Notes under the pieces: model-generated | What the model saw: the letters and a program-made list of their open reading frames with translations, nothing else | What the model was told of the DNA's origin: nothing | The model's database searches: none | Source of the DNA: Bremia lactucae | Taxonomy: Eukaryota > Oomycota > Peronosporomycetes > Peronosporales > Peronosporaceae | Reading direction: 5' to 3' | DNA: 57,220 nt | Assembly: GCF_004359215.1 (NCBI RefSeq) | Contig: NW_027152196.1 | Location: 867,043 to 924,262, forward strand | Part shown: piece by piece, positions 43,063 through 53,779 of the stretch | How the letters are laid out: every line of letters begins with the position of its first letter | Position numbering within the stretch: position 1 is the stretch's first letter | Program-made: the position numbers and the translations under genes

Positions 43063-43979
43063 CGTTTTGAGTTGTGGAATGTGATCCCTTTGAAAATTCT
43101 TTACCGTTGAGATTATTTCGTGAGACCAAAACTTGCATTATTGCTTGTTGTGTCAGTAATGGAATTACACTTCGGTTTTAAAAAATTACAATATGTGGCT
43201 ATCTCTTGAAGGGCGTGTATACTTTTATGCTCGCATTGTTGCATTGACATAAAACGCTTTATATAATTTTTAAATTTGCGTGTTAGCGTCTGAACTTATA
43301 AAAACGTCATAAGCATAAATAGCTTTCGATGTATGTCAACTAGCAAATTCCTGATTTATGTTAAGTTATAATAAGAACTATTGATTAGAGCTCTGATTGA
43401 GTGAGACGTTCTTAAAAGTATTCAAAAATATCATCACCATTTTATTGATCATTTTTGAGTCTGTGCAAATGACGTCTGACGTTAAGTCTTCTTCCACCGT
43501 TTTAACATAGTACGATTTTTCTGCTCCTCCGTCTTGTATAGGATTAGATTCAGCTACAAGACGAGAGCTTATAAAGAGTGCATAGCAAGTAGCTCTAATT
43601 TATAAAACAACGCTTCTAAAGTCTTGTCCAGTAACTTTTTGATAATGGCTACGCGCAAGTCGCCAAATATCTTGTCTTTACATTGTAAATCCTTGTTATT
43701 CGATATAATTCCACCATATATCGCGCGTTACTGTGAAAGAGATGCTTCAACCCAACTGACATGCAACGTCCGTAATTTGTTCAACTGACGCAATTTTCAC
43801 AATCCTGTATTAAGAATTCGATAAAACTGGCGACAGAAAGATCCTGATTCGAACAAGATCATTGTTCTTTCTACAGAATTCAGGGTATCATAAAAGAACG
43901 ATAAAGATCGAGAGCTAAACATCCACAAAGAAAGATCGAATCATTTCATTCAGCAAATAGCTACATTCCAAGAACAGCC
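43063..43979. other. Intergenic region upstream of the alcohol dehydrogenase
   Basis: Rather AT-rich, no ORF or element seen. It divides the dynamin cluster (minus) from the dehydrogenase (plus), so it may hold both promoters. Confidence 0.5.
43946..43958 (+). promoter_or_regulatory. Possible oomycete initiator element
   Basis: TCATTCAGCAAAT, 22 bases before the ATG, resembles the oomycete Inr consensus (TCATTYYNCAWTT) with about two mismatches. Short 5' leaders are common in oomycetes. Confidence 0.35.
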
Positions 43980-45044
43980 ATGTCCAAAGCCCCAAGAACC
44001 GTACACGCGTATGCCTCGTTCGGCAAACACGAGGAGATGAAGCCTTGGGAGTACACGTCGCGCCCGCTTGGCGACGGAGACGTGGAGATTAAAATCTCGC
44101 ACTGTGGTATCTGTGGCTCAGACGTCCACACGGTCGATAGTGGGTGGGGGCCGACTACGTACCCATGTGTTGTAGGTCACGAAATCGTGGGGCATGTGAC
44201 AATACTTGGTCCTAACGTGAAGGACCTCAAAATTGGCGATCGCGTCGGAGTTGGCGCTCAGGTCTCTGCGTGTTTAAGCAAAGATCCTGCCGTATGCAAA
44301 GAGTGCGCTAGCGGCAGCGAAGCGTACTGTCCCCATCTAGTGTATACGTATAACGATACGTATAAGAACGATGGGGTACCCACCTATGGCGGCTATGCCG
44401 ATTACGTGCGTGTCCCACACGAGTTTGCATTTAAGATTCCTGACAATATTCCGTCGGATTTGGCTGCTCCATTGCTCTGTGCTGGAGCCACGGTGTATAC
44501 GCCATTGCTTGAGGCGGGAGTTCAGCCAGGCAAGCGTGTGGGTGTCGTTGGCATTGGCGGATTGGGGCACCTTGGCATTCAATTTGCCACTGCGTTGGGC
44601 GCTGATGCTGTTGTGGCCTTCTCTCGATCGGCAACGAAAGAGGCCGAGGTCCGGAAACTAGGTGCAACGGAATTTGTTGTGTACACGGACGAGAAGCAGG
44701 CAGAAGCTGCGGAGAAATCGGTGGACGTGCTGCTGATTTGTGCGAATGCCGACAACATGCCGTATATGCAGTTTCTGAGTTTCGTAGCCGTTCGCGGCTC
44801 ATGCATTATGGTGGGTCTTCCAAATGACGAGATTAAGTTTTATGCGTTTGGGGTCGTGGCGAAGGGTCTGAAGTTTGTCGGCAGCAGTATTGGCAGCATT
44901 CAAAACATTAAAGACATGCTCCAACTCGCATCGGAGAAGAATGTACGCCCTGTGATCCAGAAAATGCCCATGAGTAAAGTAAATGACGGCGTCAAGCTCG
45001 TGCGCGACGGCACTGTGCGCTACCGTGTGGTGCTCGAAAATTAA
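43980..45044 (+). CDS. Zinc-dependent NADP(H) alcohol dehydrogenase, cinnamyl-alcohol-dehydrogenase type
   Basis: A 354-residue medium-chain dehydrogenase that should interconvert aldehydes and alcohols, probably with NADPH. Catalytic zinc ligands: Cys45 (HCGICGSDVH), His67-Glu68 (GHE), Cys167. Structural zinc: Cys98, Cys106, Cys109, Cys117; the spacing between the first two is stretched (SACLSKDPAVCKEC), as in the yeast Adh6 and fungal branch. Rossmann fold: GIGGLGH at 191-197; SRS at 215-217 after the second strand favours NADP(H). The C-terminal part (VGLPNDEIKF, IGSIQNIKDML) is typical of the family. Length is normal, no intron. Likely cytosolic, in detoxification of aromatic or aliphatic aldehydes; the true substrate cannot be read from sequence. 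Confidence 0.95.
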   Translation: MSKAPRTVHAYASFGKHEEMKPWEYTSRPLGDGDVEIKISHCGICGSDVHTVDSGWGPTTYPCVVGHEIVGHVTILGPNVKDLKIGDRVGVGAQVSACLSKDPAVCKECASGSEAYCPHLVYTYNDTYKNDGVPTYGGYADYVRVPHEFAFKIPDNIPSDLAAPLLCAGATVYTPLLEAGVQPGKRVGVVGIGGLGHLGIQFATALGADAVVAFSRSATKEAEVRKLGATEFVVYTDEKQAEAAEKSVDVLLICANADNMPYMQFLSFVAVRGSCIMVGLPNDEIKFYAFGVVAKGLKFVGSSIGSIQNIKDMLQLASEKNVRPVIQKMPMSKVNDGVKLVRDGTVRYRVVLEN

Positions 45045-45632
45045 TTGAAGGCATTTTGTTCAGTGTCGTGACGTTTTAGGTGAAAAGTTACGATAGTTGA
45101 GATAATTCCTACAAGACAATTTCGATGTGAGCAATTAAAAATTATTCTCTCGGAAAGAATTTTACAAGTTGTTACCGATTATTCCGTTTGCCAGTTTTGC
45201 CGAGGATCGAAACTTGGAGGCGGTAAAATGTTTTGCTTATTAGCTGATGTTGATTCTCTTTTGCTCCATGTTTCTTGCTTGTAATATCGACTACTTGGCA
45301 TTTCCAAGACTGAGTTCATGTGCAAGTCGCTATGCTCACATCATTCCGACGGCGAAGGATCCGACGGCGTTTTATTGAATAAAGGCCTCTCCGACGGCGA
45401 CCCCATCGTGGTAATTGATTAATTTTCCGTTCGATTCGCAACATTTCTTGCATCGCCAAACGCCAGAACATCAATACCGTACAATCACTTCCAGATGCCG
45501 AATTAAAGTAAACCATGTGAGCATTTTGTACCGAAACCTTCTGGACAAACCTTTCAGAAAAAATAGTTAATATAATAATTTCTCCTTTGCTGGATTTTAT
45601 GTCCACATCTTACAAGATAATGCCATTTAAAA
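45045..45632. other. Intergenic region
   Basis: No gene recognised. A minus ORF at 45316-45606 (96 codons) has a very basic end (RRRRGLYSIKRRRILRRR) but no start context or motif. Confidence 0.5.
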
Positions 45633-46160
45633 TGAAACGGGCTAAAGTTGCCCTAATGTTAAACAGTCTCCGTTAGGTACACTTGGTGTACTTAAGGGGA
45701 TGGTCAATTACTAAATTAAAGAAATTAAACCCAGCACTCGGGTGTGGTTCAAAATTGTGACCAACCCTTGTGTATGTGATGCACGTGGGTGTATTCATAT
45801 TAGGAGGGATAACGACTAGCGTCATCCGTTACGCGAGGTATCTAAAAAGATACGCTCGCAATACATATTAAGTGTTATCTATAGAGATGACATTTTAATT
45901 GATAAAAGTAGCTATTTATATTTAATGCGATTAAATATAAATCAGTCTGAAAGCTACTTCCAACTTGGTAAGTGCGCACGAGGAGCCGGATTACCGCTCC
46001 CGTGACGACACTTTACTAGAGTACTTAGTGCGTCGGGTGATGTTGCTAACGCGCCCACCACAACTACCTCACTGCACGGAAGAGAAGACGGTTAAACCGC
46101 TTCCTTGCTGAGCTAGGGTGTCTAAGTTGAGCGTGGCCGCATTAGGACATGCCGCCTACA
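45633..46160 (+). repeat. LTR, Gypsy family A (5' LTR)
   Basis: 528 bp, TGAAACGGGCTAAAG ... GCCGCCTACA. Followed by a primer binding site with one change (TTGTAGCACTTG, 46163-46174). Confidence 0.9.
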
Positions 46161-46216
46161 CTTTGTAGCACTTGAATTCCTTCCCACGACCCGCATCTCT
46201 GCGTGTGTACGTGAGG

Positions 46217-46485
46217 ATGAGCCTTAATATCGATTGGGCTTGTTTCTCCCACCTCTCAAAACATCATCGAAAGGTGACAGGGCTTATGGCGGAACGACTT
46301 GGTGAACAAGCCCTGGCCAGGCTCCTGGGTAGTCCTCCTGAGCAACATGTTGCTCAGTTGGAGCAGTTTGAGGCATTCGTCCTCGGACAGCGGAAGGCCG
46401 CGTCCGAGGCATAGGGTCATGCTGCGGCGGAGTCCGCCACTCATACTTAGGATGAGCTGAGGCATGAGCTGGCTCGGAGCGAGGC
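46217..46485 (+). pseudogene. Gypsy family A gag start, interrupted by family C
   Basis: MSLNIDWACFSHLSKHHRKV, LGEQALARLLGSPPEQHVAQ, FEAFVLGQRKAASEA and a stop, then DELRHELARSEA. At 46486 the sequence changes to the start of a family C LTR, so a family C element inserted into this gag. Confidence 0.85.
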
Positions 46486-46938
46486 TGTAACGGGGTGTAT
46501 CGTTACATGAAATTAACACTTAAAGGCTGTTAATTAATATATTATCTAAAAGGTAGATACTATTCGGAGGATATTACTTTATATAGTAATATTCAGAATT
46601 CATATCCATAAATAGGTATAGGCCATTATATCTATTTATTCCGCAGACTAATCAGCTGTAGTAGTAATCAAAGAGAGTTACCAATAAGATAGAGATAAGA
46701 ATTCATTTACATGTTAAGATTTAGGTTATAGTTAAGTTAGCATTTACAAAGATAAATTAAGAGACACTTAACTATATTTAATACAGTTTTCATATTACCC
46801 TCTTAAGTCTACTTGTCTTAAGATAAGTCTTCCTCTGCACGTATAGTGCACGTCACCTAGCGTAAGGCACCACCCACAACTGAAGCAGTGTGAGGTGAAC
46901 TTGAACTGAAACAGTACAAGTCATAGTGCCCCGCTACA
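46486..46938 (+). repeat. LTR, Gypsy family C (5' LTR)
   Basis: 453 bp, TGTAACGGGGTGTATCG ... CCCCGCTACA, then TGGTAGCACTTT (46941-46952). Partial copies at 48319-48377, 56763-56974 and 57021-57220. Confidence 0.88.
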
Positions 46939-46988
46939 CCTGGTAGCACTTTGTAGTCCGTCCAAGGACCACATTTCCCACATCTAAC

Positions 46989-47401
46989 ATGGACATGTTA
47001 GATGATAGTGGGAATACGCATCACGTATCCCTTGAAAGCTACTCCTTTCTAAGTTATATAGAAAGGAGTGCGGTTGAACGAATGCGTTCGACCGTAGGAA
47101 ACGCTGCAATCCTGGCATTACTGTCCAACTTAGACAGAGATGCCCTCCATTCAACTATCGCCAAGTTCAAACAACATGAACTTGACGAGATGAAGAAAAA
47201 AGTAGCCTTGCTGAATCGGCAAGGCTCTCAACAGGCGGAACTGTTGAGATTACAACAGGTGCAGACCCTGTACCTGGGATGACGCAAACGCGTCGTCCCG
47301 AATCTTTAAAAATTGACATCTCTAAATATAGGGGAGTCGAAGAAGACTCCCTCTTGAGATGGTTTGTCGAGTTGGACGATGCCATAAGGGCACGTCACAT
47401 C
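46989..47401 (+). pseudogene. Gypsy family C gag (5' part)
   Basis: Starts MDMLDDSGNTHHVSLESYSF at 46989, with a helical part (FKQHELDEMKKKVALLNRQG) ending in a TGA at 47280-47282. A second frame overlapping by four bases (47279) holds RPESLKIDISKYRGVEEDSL and LRWFVELDDAIRARHI, the usual start of an oomycete Gypsy gag core. The two pieces are most simply one gag with a frameshift. The sequence is broken at the single N (47402), beyond which unrelated dynamin spacer follows. Confidence 0.8.
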
Positions 47402-47402
47402 N

Positions 47403-48377
47403 AGACCAAATCTCGCATGTTAATTTCTATTGCTTGTAGTGTAGTAACGGGATTTCGCGACACCAAGTTTATTGAATAGAATGTTCTTGTTAGTTAATAG
47501 TCGTGAGCCGTAATAAAGTATAATAAGAAGGGTCCCAAACAACGAACGCGACGTGTACCTGAAGGATAATGTAAGACGATGCTTTTAAGACAGGCTAATA
47601 TCGTATTCAATCCTAAAGAAAAAATGTATCCAACCAAGCCTATTGATATTCGCTCTTCTCAATAATCTGCTACTTAAATTCGCTCATCTCAATAATCTGC
47701 GTTCCTTTCTCGAACATTGCCACTTGATCCAAAAGTTCTTGACGATGAGCCGCCTTGTCCGCGCTTTCGCGTAGCAGTTCAGCCACTTTTTCATCCGTGG
47801 CAGCACCTAGAAGGGCACTCTCCATTTCCGTCATATACGAATCTAACAGCACATATGTTAACTTCATTGGCACCACATCAATAAACCGACGCGAAGCCAA
47901 TTCCAGATAAGCACGCAGCGCATTCTCTATCTCCAGTGCCTCTCGATCCTCATTTAAATGTGTAAACATTTCCGTCGAGACCTTGCCAAGCGCTTTCGTA
48001 ACGTCGCCTAAATATACCATTCCAGATCGATTTCCACGTGGAAGAGCAGTCGTAAGACGTTCATACAAAGCATGTTGGCGTCGTTGATTTATCATCGAAA
48101 GGTGACAGGGCTTATGGCGGAACGACTTGGTGAACAAGCCCTGGCCAGGCTCCTGGGTAGTCCTCCTGAGCAACATGTTGCTCAGTTGGAGCAGTTTGAG
48201 GCATTCGTCCTCGGACAGCGGAAGGCCGCGTCCGAGGCATAGGGTCATGCTGCGGCGGAGTCCGCCACTCATACTTAGGATGAGCTGAGGCATGAGCTGG
48301 CTCGGAGCGAGGCTGTAACGGGGTGTATCGTTACATGAAATTAACACTTAAAGGCTGTTAATTAATATATTATCTAA
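47403..48377. other. Duplicated chimeric block (probable misassembly)
   Basis: 47403-48090 repeats 41473-42160, and 48091-48377 repeats 46264-46550, apparently base for base where compared. The two parts meet at CGTTGATTTA/TCATCG. The block is bounded by a single N and by a 100-N gap. The 225-codon minus ORF across it is an artificial fusion of antisense gag with the dynamin tail. Confidence 0.8.
47670..48090 (-). pseudogene. Dynamin-like C-terminal fragment (copy of 41740-42160)
   Basis: Encodes NQRRQHALYERLTTAL to the end EMSEFK, identical to copy 5 where compared, including its distinguishing residues (ALGKVSTEM, LTYVLLDS, ANKAA to ADKAA). Confidence 0.85.
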
Positions 48378-48477
48378 NNNNNNNNNNNNNNNNNNNNNNN
48401 NNNNNNNNNNNNNNNNNNNNNNNNNNNNNNNNNNNNNNNNNNNNNNNNNNNNNNNNNNNNNNNNNNNNNNNNNNNNN
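48378..48477. other. Assembly gap (100 N)
   Basis: 100 N. Left of it a family C LTR start, right of it family A gag in minus orientation. Confidence 1.
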
Positions 48478-49620
48478 TTAGGCGTAGCTTCAGAGTCCGC
48501 GTCAGTAGGGCATCCCGCCCCTACTGCGCTCGTACATTTCCCGACCCCTCAGTGGTCGATGCAGAACTCATGCGTCTCGTACGCTGGTTCTTGCCATCGC
48601 CCTTTGGGAAGGGAGTCCTCTTGCTGGGTATCTTTGCCCTAGCAGGGACCCTGGTATACCAGCGAGCCATCATATGGCCGCGCTTGCCGCATTTATAAAG
48701 ACAACGTCTGCATTGCCCAACTCCATGGGAGCGGCATCTCACCTCTCGGCCGACGGCTTATACCAAGCTGTCGCCGAGGCACTGTTGAAGGACTGCTCCT
48801 CAACTAAGGCAATTTGGATTGCCTCTTCCATCGTTGACGGCACCTTTCAGAAAATGGCCTTTCGCGATGGGTCATGCCGTAGTCCGTTCATAAACGTGGT
48901 CACCTTAATGTGTATCGGAATAGGACCTACGGCTCGTCCATTACGGTAATGGAAGCCAACAGCGAGCGCAACTCCTGCACATAATCTTGCAGAGATCGCT
49001 TCGCCTGTTGCGCTCCAAAGAAGCGCGCCTGAAGCAACACTTCCATGTTCGACGGCTGGTACCTGACGCAAATCTTTTCCTTAAAGATTACAAATGTAGG
49101 GAACGCCTCTCTGTCCGCCATAAGCGCCAAGCAAGCTCACTCCGAGGCCTTACCGCGCAGATGCGACATGGTGTACGACACCATCCGCTGTCGTGGTCGA
49201 TGAGCTGGGCGACACCGCATTGCTCCACGGCTAAAAGCCAGTGGACAATCGTGTGCGCTTCAGTTCCATCGAACTTGGGCGGGTCCATCCGAATGGGCCT
49301 CGGCTGATGCGGCCGGGCAGAGAGCATCTCAACAGTCCTGTTGAGAGCCTCGCTCCGAGCCTGGTCATGCCCCGGCTCATCCTGAGTCTGCGGTGGCAGA
49401 CTCCGCCGCAGCATGGCCTTGTGCCTCGGACGCGGCCCTCCGCTGTCCGAACACGAATGCCACAAACTGCTCCAACTGAGCAACATGTTGCTCAGAAGGA
49501 CTGCCCAAGAGCCTGGCCAGGGCTTGTTCACCAAGTCCCTGCGCCATAAGCCCTGCCACCTCACCATGATGTTCGGAGAGGTGGGAGAAACAAGCCCAAT
49601 CGATATTGAGGCTCATCCTC
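48478..49620 (-). pseudogene. Gypsy family A gag (minus)
   Basis: From 49613 the minus strand gives SLNIDWACFSHLSEHHGEV, LGEQALARLLGSPSEQHVAQ, then gag core PPKFDGTEAHTIVHWLLAVE and, frameshifted, QDYVQELRSLLASI. The zinc knuckle is at 48660-48700 (LYKCGKRGHMMARW: first Cys changed to Tyr-flanked form and last Cys to Trp). TQDEPGHDQARSEALNRTVE is the coiled part. The 3' end runs into the gap. The LTR of this element is at 49673-50196. Confidence 0.85.
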
Positions 49621-49672
49621 ACGTACACACGCAGAGATGGGTGTCGTGGGAAGGAATTCAAGTGCTACAAAG

Positions 49673-50196
49673 TGTAGGCGGCATGTAATGCGGCCACGCT
49701 CTACTTAGACACCCTAGCACAGCAAGGAAGCGGTTTGACCGTCTTCTCTTCCGTGCAGTGAGGTAGTTGTGGTGGGCGCGTTAGCGACCTCACCCGACGC
49801 ACTAAGTACTCTAGTAAAGTGTCGTCACGGGAGCGGTGATCCGTCTCCTCGTGCGCACTTACCAACTTGGAAGTAGTTTTCAGATTGGTTTCTATTTAAT
49901 CGCATTAAATATAAATACCCATTTTTAACAATAAAAATGTTATCTCTGTCGATAACACTATTATGTATGGCGAGCGTATCTTTCTAAATATTTCGCGTAA
50001 CGGATAATGCTAGGCGTCATCCCTCCTAATGTGAATGCACCTATGTGCACCACATACACAAGGGTTAGTCACAAATAGGAACCACACCCGAGTGGTGTGT
50101 CTTATTACTTAATTTAAGTAATTGACCATCCCCTGAAGTGCACCAAGTGCACTTAACGGGGACTGCGTAACGTTTAGACAACTTTAGCCCGTTACA
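49673..50196 (-). repeat. LTR, Gypsy family A (5' LTR of a minus element)
   Basis: 524 bp, TGTAGGCGGCATG ... TAGCCCGTTACA. On its inner (left) side AAGTGCTACAAAG is the reverse complement of the primer binding site (one change). Confidence 0.9.
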
Positions 50197-50535
50197 ATTA
50201 TGTGATAATAATCCCGGTCGGGGAAGGTACCATTGACCGAGCCATGGAATGTCAAAAGTTTGCAATTATTATAGTTTCAAAACATCGTTTCTTATAGTAC
50301 TACAGCTCAACTTTACTTCTTTGACTTATTCTACAACTTATAGCTGCGTCAACTAAAATCCGATTTCCACTAGGTTGTGCTTAGTCAAACGTCGGTAAAC
50401 TTGTAACAAAAATGTTGGCAATGAAATGATTATAGAGAACATGTAATAATAATGTAGGAGTAATTTTAGAATCGATGAGAGACTTATCATGTAATTTAGG
50501 TCAATTAAACCTTATTGCTTATAATTGAAACAGTT
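50197..50535. other. Intergenic region upstream of the mL44-like gene
   Basis: No element or gene. Contains the probable promoter of the gene at 50536; no clear initiator element identified. Confidence 0.5.
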
Positions 50536-51820
50536 ATGCGCAAGTTAACAATAATCCAATGTCGCCAAGCGGTCGCGTCAAAAAGCATCCTTCGAGCGTT
50601 TTCCACATACAGCTCCCTTCCTGATGGATTTCAGAGTCCTGAGGCCGTTGCCGATGCAGTAGCAGCTGCTGTAGCGAATGAAACCGAAGCAAAAATTGCC
50701 GTCAAACATAGCAAATGCCGAGCACTAGGAAATGCAACTCAATTCTCCAAGTTAGAACGCCGCCATTTAGAAGGCGAGGTCATTGCCACTGAAAGCATCA
50801 CGTTTGACCAGTTATTATACCCCAAACTCAATGTGGGCTGGCAGCTCATTAAACCTCAGCATTTTGAAAAGGTTCCAATCCCGAGGGGTTGGACGGATGG
50901 CCTTGAAAAACTGCAGAAACGAATAGGGATAAAGTTTCAAGATATCACACTGCTGCAGAGTGCATTAACTCATCATGGATGCCTTCCTAATAATGCTGTG
51001 CCAGAGGACGTGCCAGTGGTGCGACTATCGAATCGGAGTCTGGAATTTCTAGGAGACTCGCTCGTGGGAGCGGCTGCAGCGGCCTATTTATTTCAAGTCT
51101 TGCCACGGCATCAAGAAGGTCAGCTCTCGCGGGCCAAGTCGGCATTAGTGAATAATGACACGCTGTCGAAAATTAGCACTGATTTGGGAATTACGGATCT
51201 CTTGCTTTGGCCACCTGGCTTTCGTGAGGCAACCGGTGCGCCGTTGGTTGTTAAAGGTCACGTGACAATTGCGGCAGGCGCGGTAGAATCACTTATTGCG
51301 GCGATTTATTTGGATCAGGCACGACTGTGGTGCCTGGAATTAAGAATATAACGTTACTTACGGTTACGAATGGTTATGTTGCAGGGAATGGAAGTGGCGA
51401 TGAATTTTGTAAATACACACATTCTTCCTCGCGCGGCTGGGTATGCCACTCGCGAGGTTATATGGGAACCTACTGTCGAATTGCAAAATTTATTGCAGGG
51501 ACACAATTATGGCCTACCTATATACAAGTATGCTATCTGTGTGGTGTGTAGATGGGAAAATGTTCAAGCGAAAGTGTTCTTAATGTGTCGTAGGTATCTC
51601 CCGGCCGCCACTAAAGCGTCGGAATTTACGGTCGAGCTTTACGTAAAAGAAAGGGTACGAAATAGTCATCTAAGGATGTTCGTGAAAATAAAACTTGATT
51701 GCATTGCTGTCGCTGTAGCCTATCCTTAAGGCAAGTGCAGCATCATACAAGTTGGCGCGAAGCCGGGCAGCCGAGGCAGCTTACTGGCATGTTGCAAAGC
51801 TCCTAGGGCCTGTTCCGTAA
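50536..51820 (+). CDS. Mitochondrial RNase III-domain protein, mL44-like, with introns
   Basis: Begins MRKLTIIQCRQAVASKSILR at the first ATG (50536), a typical basic mitochondrial presequence. RNase III domain: NRSLEFLGDSLVG (residues 166-178, Glu170 and Asp174 kept) and TIAAGAVESLIAAIYLDQ (244-261), in which the usual catalytic Asp is Gly248 while Glu251 stays. A dsRNA-binding domain follows (TVELQNLLQGHN, ASEFTVELYVKER, SYKLARSRAAEAAYWHVAK). Exons inferred: 50536-51318; intron 51319-51384 (GC...AG, LDQ continues as GMEVAMNFVNTHIL); exon to 51654; intron 51655-51718 (GTACGA...GTAG); last exon to TAA at 51818-51820. A further 48-nt intron near 51547-51594 is possible. Missing catalytic Asp and presequence suggest the large-subunit protein mL44 rather than a processing nuclease. 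Confidence 0.8.
51319..51384 (+). other. Probable GC-AG intron in the mL44-like gene
   Basis: CAG|GCACGACTG ... TATGTTGCAG|GGAATG, 66 nt with an in-frame TAA. Splicing restores the RNase III motif LDQGMEVAMNFVN. No GT donor gives this join. Confidence 0.65.
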
Positions 51821-51956
51821 AAATCCTGTTTCGGTGGGCTATATATAACGTAACCATTGCGACAATCCAATAATACAAAAATGACCAAGCAAAAAACAAA
51901 ATACAAAAAAGTAAAAAGCGAATATCTTAATGTAACCCTCGCGGGCATTCCATCTC

Positions 51957-52552
51957 TTAGAATTCAGCTTCGTCACTAGACTCGCCTTCCTCTTCCTCAT
52001 CATCATTTGGAGCAGCGGAAGCCGGTCCAACACCCTCCGAAGCAGCAATCTCCTCGGAAGCCAACGCATCGGCAGCCACTGCAGCGCGACGTCTCGAGCG
52101 TGGAATAATATTGGACGTGTCAACCCCGACAAGATCGTCTTCCGTCATGTTAAGCTCAGGTTCCGACTCGTTAGCACTGTTTTCGCTTCCACTGTCGCCA
52201 GTTCGTCGCTTTTTAGTCTGAGGGGCCAAATCCTCCTCTGCGCTCTCATCCTCTTCGTCGTCGTCTCCTGCCTCCTCCGCATCTTCCTCCTCGTCGTCAT
52301 TCTTGTCCTCACTTGACTCTTCATCGTCAGCATTAACGTCGCTTTTTACATGCTTTTCTTTCTCGTCACCTGACTTAACGGGAGACGCGGTGTTTGTGTC
52401 CGGAGTCTTGCGCTTGGAACCACTTATTTCCTTCTCAGAGCTACAACATTCACAAAGATTAGCGGGAAGCGCACCGTCAACGCCCCTAGACAATGAAGAT
52501 GAAGCTGCTAGGTAACGTACGTCGTTGCCACGGTTTTCGCGTCGCTACCCAT
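51957..52552 (-). CDS. Acidic nuclear protein, CHZ-type histone chaperone candidate
   Basis: Proposed structure: exon 1 52552-52521 (MGSDAKTVATT), intron 52520-52441 (GTACGT ... GTTGTAG, 80 nt), exon 2 52440-51957, 171 aa. Without the intron the frame has no ATG. The protein has a basic nuclear-localisation-like stretch (GSKRKTPD), a long Glu/Asp-rich block (about residues 45-85), TKKRRTGD, then EDDLVGVDTSNIIPRSRRRA and an acidic end (DDEEEEGESSDEAEF). The D..NI(I/L)..R.RR pattern is that of the CHZ domain of Chz1/HIRIP3, which binds H2A.Z-H2B dimers. Seen: composition, motif, splice sites. Inferred: function, from a short motif. Confidence 0.65.
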
Positions 52553-53779
52553 ACTTAATTTGAGTACTGAACGAGTCGGCAAAGCTAGAACTGGGTTCTG
52601 TAGACTACTGGCGGACGTAGGAGACGCGGCGGTTGCGCCCAATTCTAATGTACTCCACACCAAATATTACTAGCTGGAAGCAGTAACCATAATATGGATT
52701 CTGACAAGCAGCTGTTACAAAAGCGTAACGAGAAGTCTCCCGAGTTTCGGTTTCTCCTGCTCCTGTCAATCAGCGTACAGTACTGATCGTCGAGTGACTA
52801 GATATTGCTACTACTATATCTGAATTGTTTGCGCTGGCATCGATTCGTTGGCCAAATTATCTTTGTACTTGAGTGAACGAGCGAACTAGATTGCAAATTC
52901 TGAGGTTAAAGCTGCCGTGCTCGCTAGAAACGCTGACTTGAAGGTCCAATGTTTTCAATTTTAATTATTGTAGCTGCATCCTTTTACCATATAAGAAATG
53001 GCTACCGGATGCAGTAATGCAGCGGGGTAGCGATAGTAACGGAGCACAACGTTATGATGAAACCTTGTTGATGAATTAAAAGCCGTTGTTGCATACAACT
53101 TGTAACAGCTTTCTGACTTTCAAACAGCTATTGTATTTCGCTCGCCTTGAGGCACAAAGTAGTCAAACACAAGAAAATAGATATTACAATTTGCCCCTTC
53201 GGCCTGCCAATTTATTGTCAATCATTTCAATAATGTTAAATTGCAAAGTCCTTTTGTTTGCATGTGCGCAATATTATCAGTTAAAATTTAAGCAATAACG
53301 AGACGTTTGATGTCGAGAGTGCCAAGATTGGGCAAGCCTGAAGAGAAGTTGTGGCAAGAATAAGGGACCAATGCGGGCAAGACGCATACAATTTTGGTGT
53401 CACGGTATTCACAAATACAGAAAATGCCTTTTTAATTTTTCAACTTAAGAAACTAGCGTGCCAGAATCCTCGGCGAGTGAGGTAGGTAGATAGGTGGGTA
53501 CAGCTTGATAAATTGAATGCAAATATTACAAAATTCGACGGCAAAAAGATGTAAATATTGGATTGGAAAGACCAAAGAAACCCCAAGTAGCGGTCAAGAT
53601 GTTTAACTGTGTACGCTGTAGCGTGTACCGTTCATCATCAAACTGCAAACCTTATGATTCTCCTGTTTTCTCTCCCTTGTCTTTCACAGTTCCTCGTCGC
53701 CGTCTTCCTGTCGCTGTTTTATTACCCCACGCTACCTTTTGTTGTATTCTCTTCAAGTGATAGTGCTCTACAACTGTCC
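52553..53779. other. Intergenic region
   Basis: No convincing gene. ORFs 53086-53298 (plus) and others lack motifs. Includes the head side of the CHZ-like gene and the 3' side of eL37. Confidence 0.5.

Noticed and set aside
45316..45606. 96-codon minus ORF with a basic end
   Set aside because: No motif, no related sequence in the window, no convincing start region.
47670..48347. 225-codon minus ORF as a fusion gene
   Set aside because: It joins antisense gag to a dynamin tail at the border of two blocks copied from elsewhere in the window and flanked by N; probably an assembly product.
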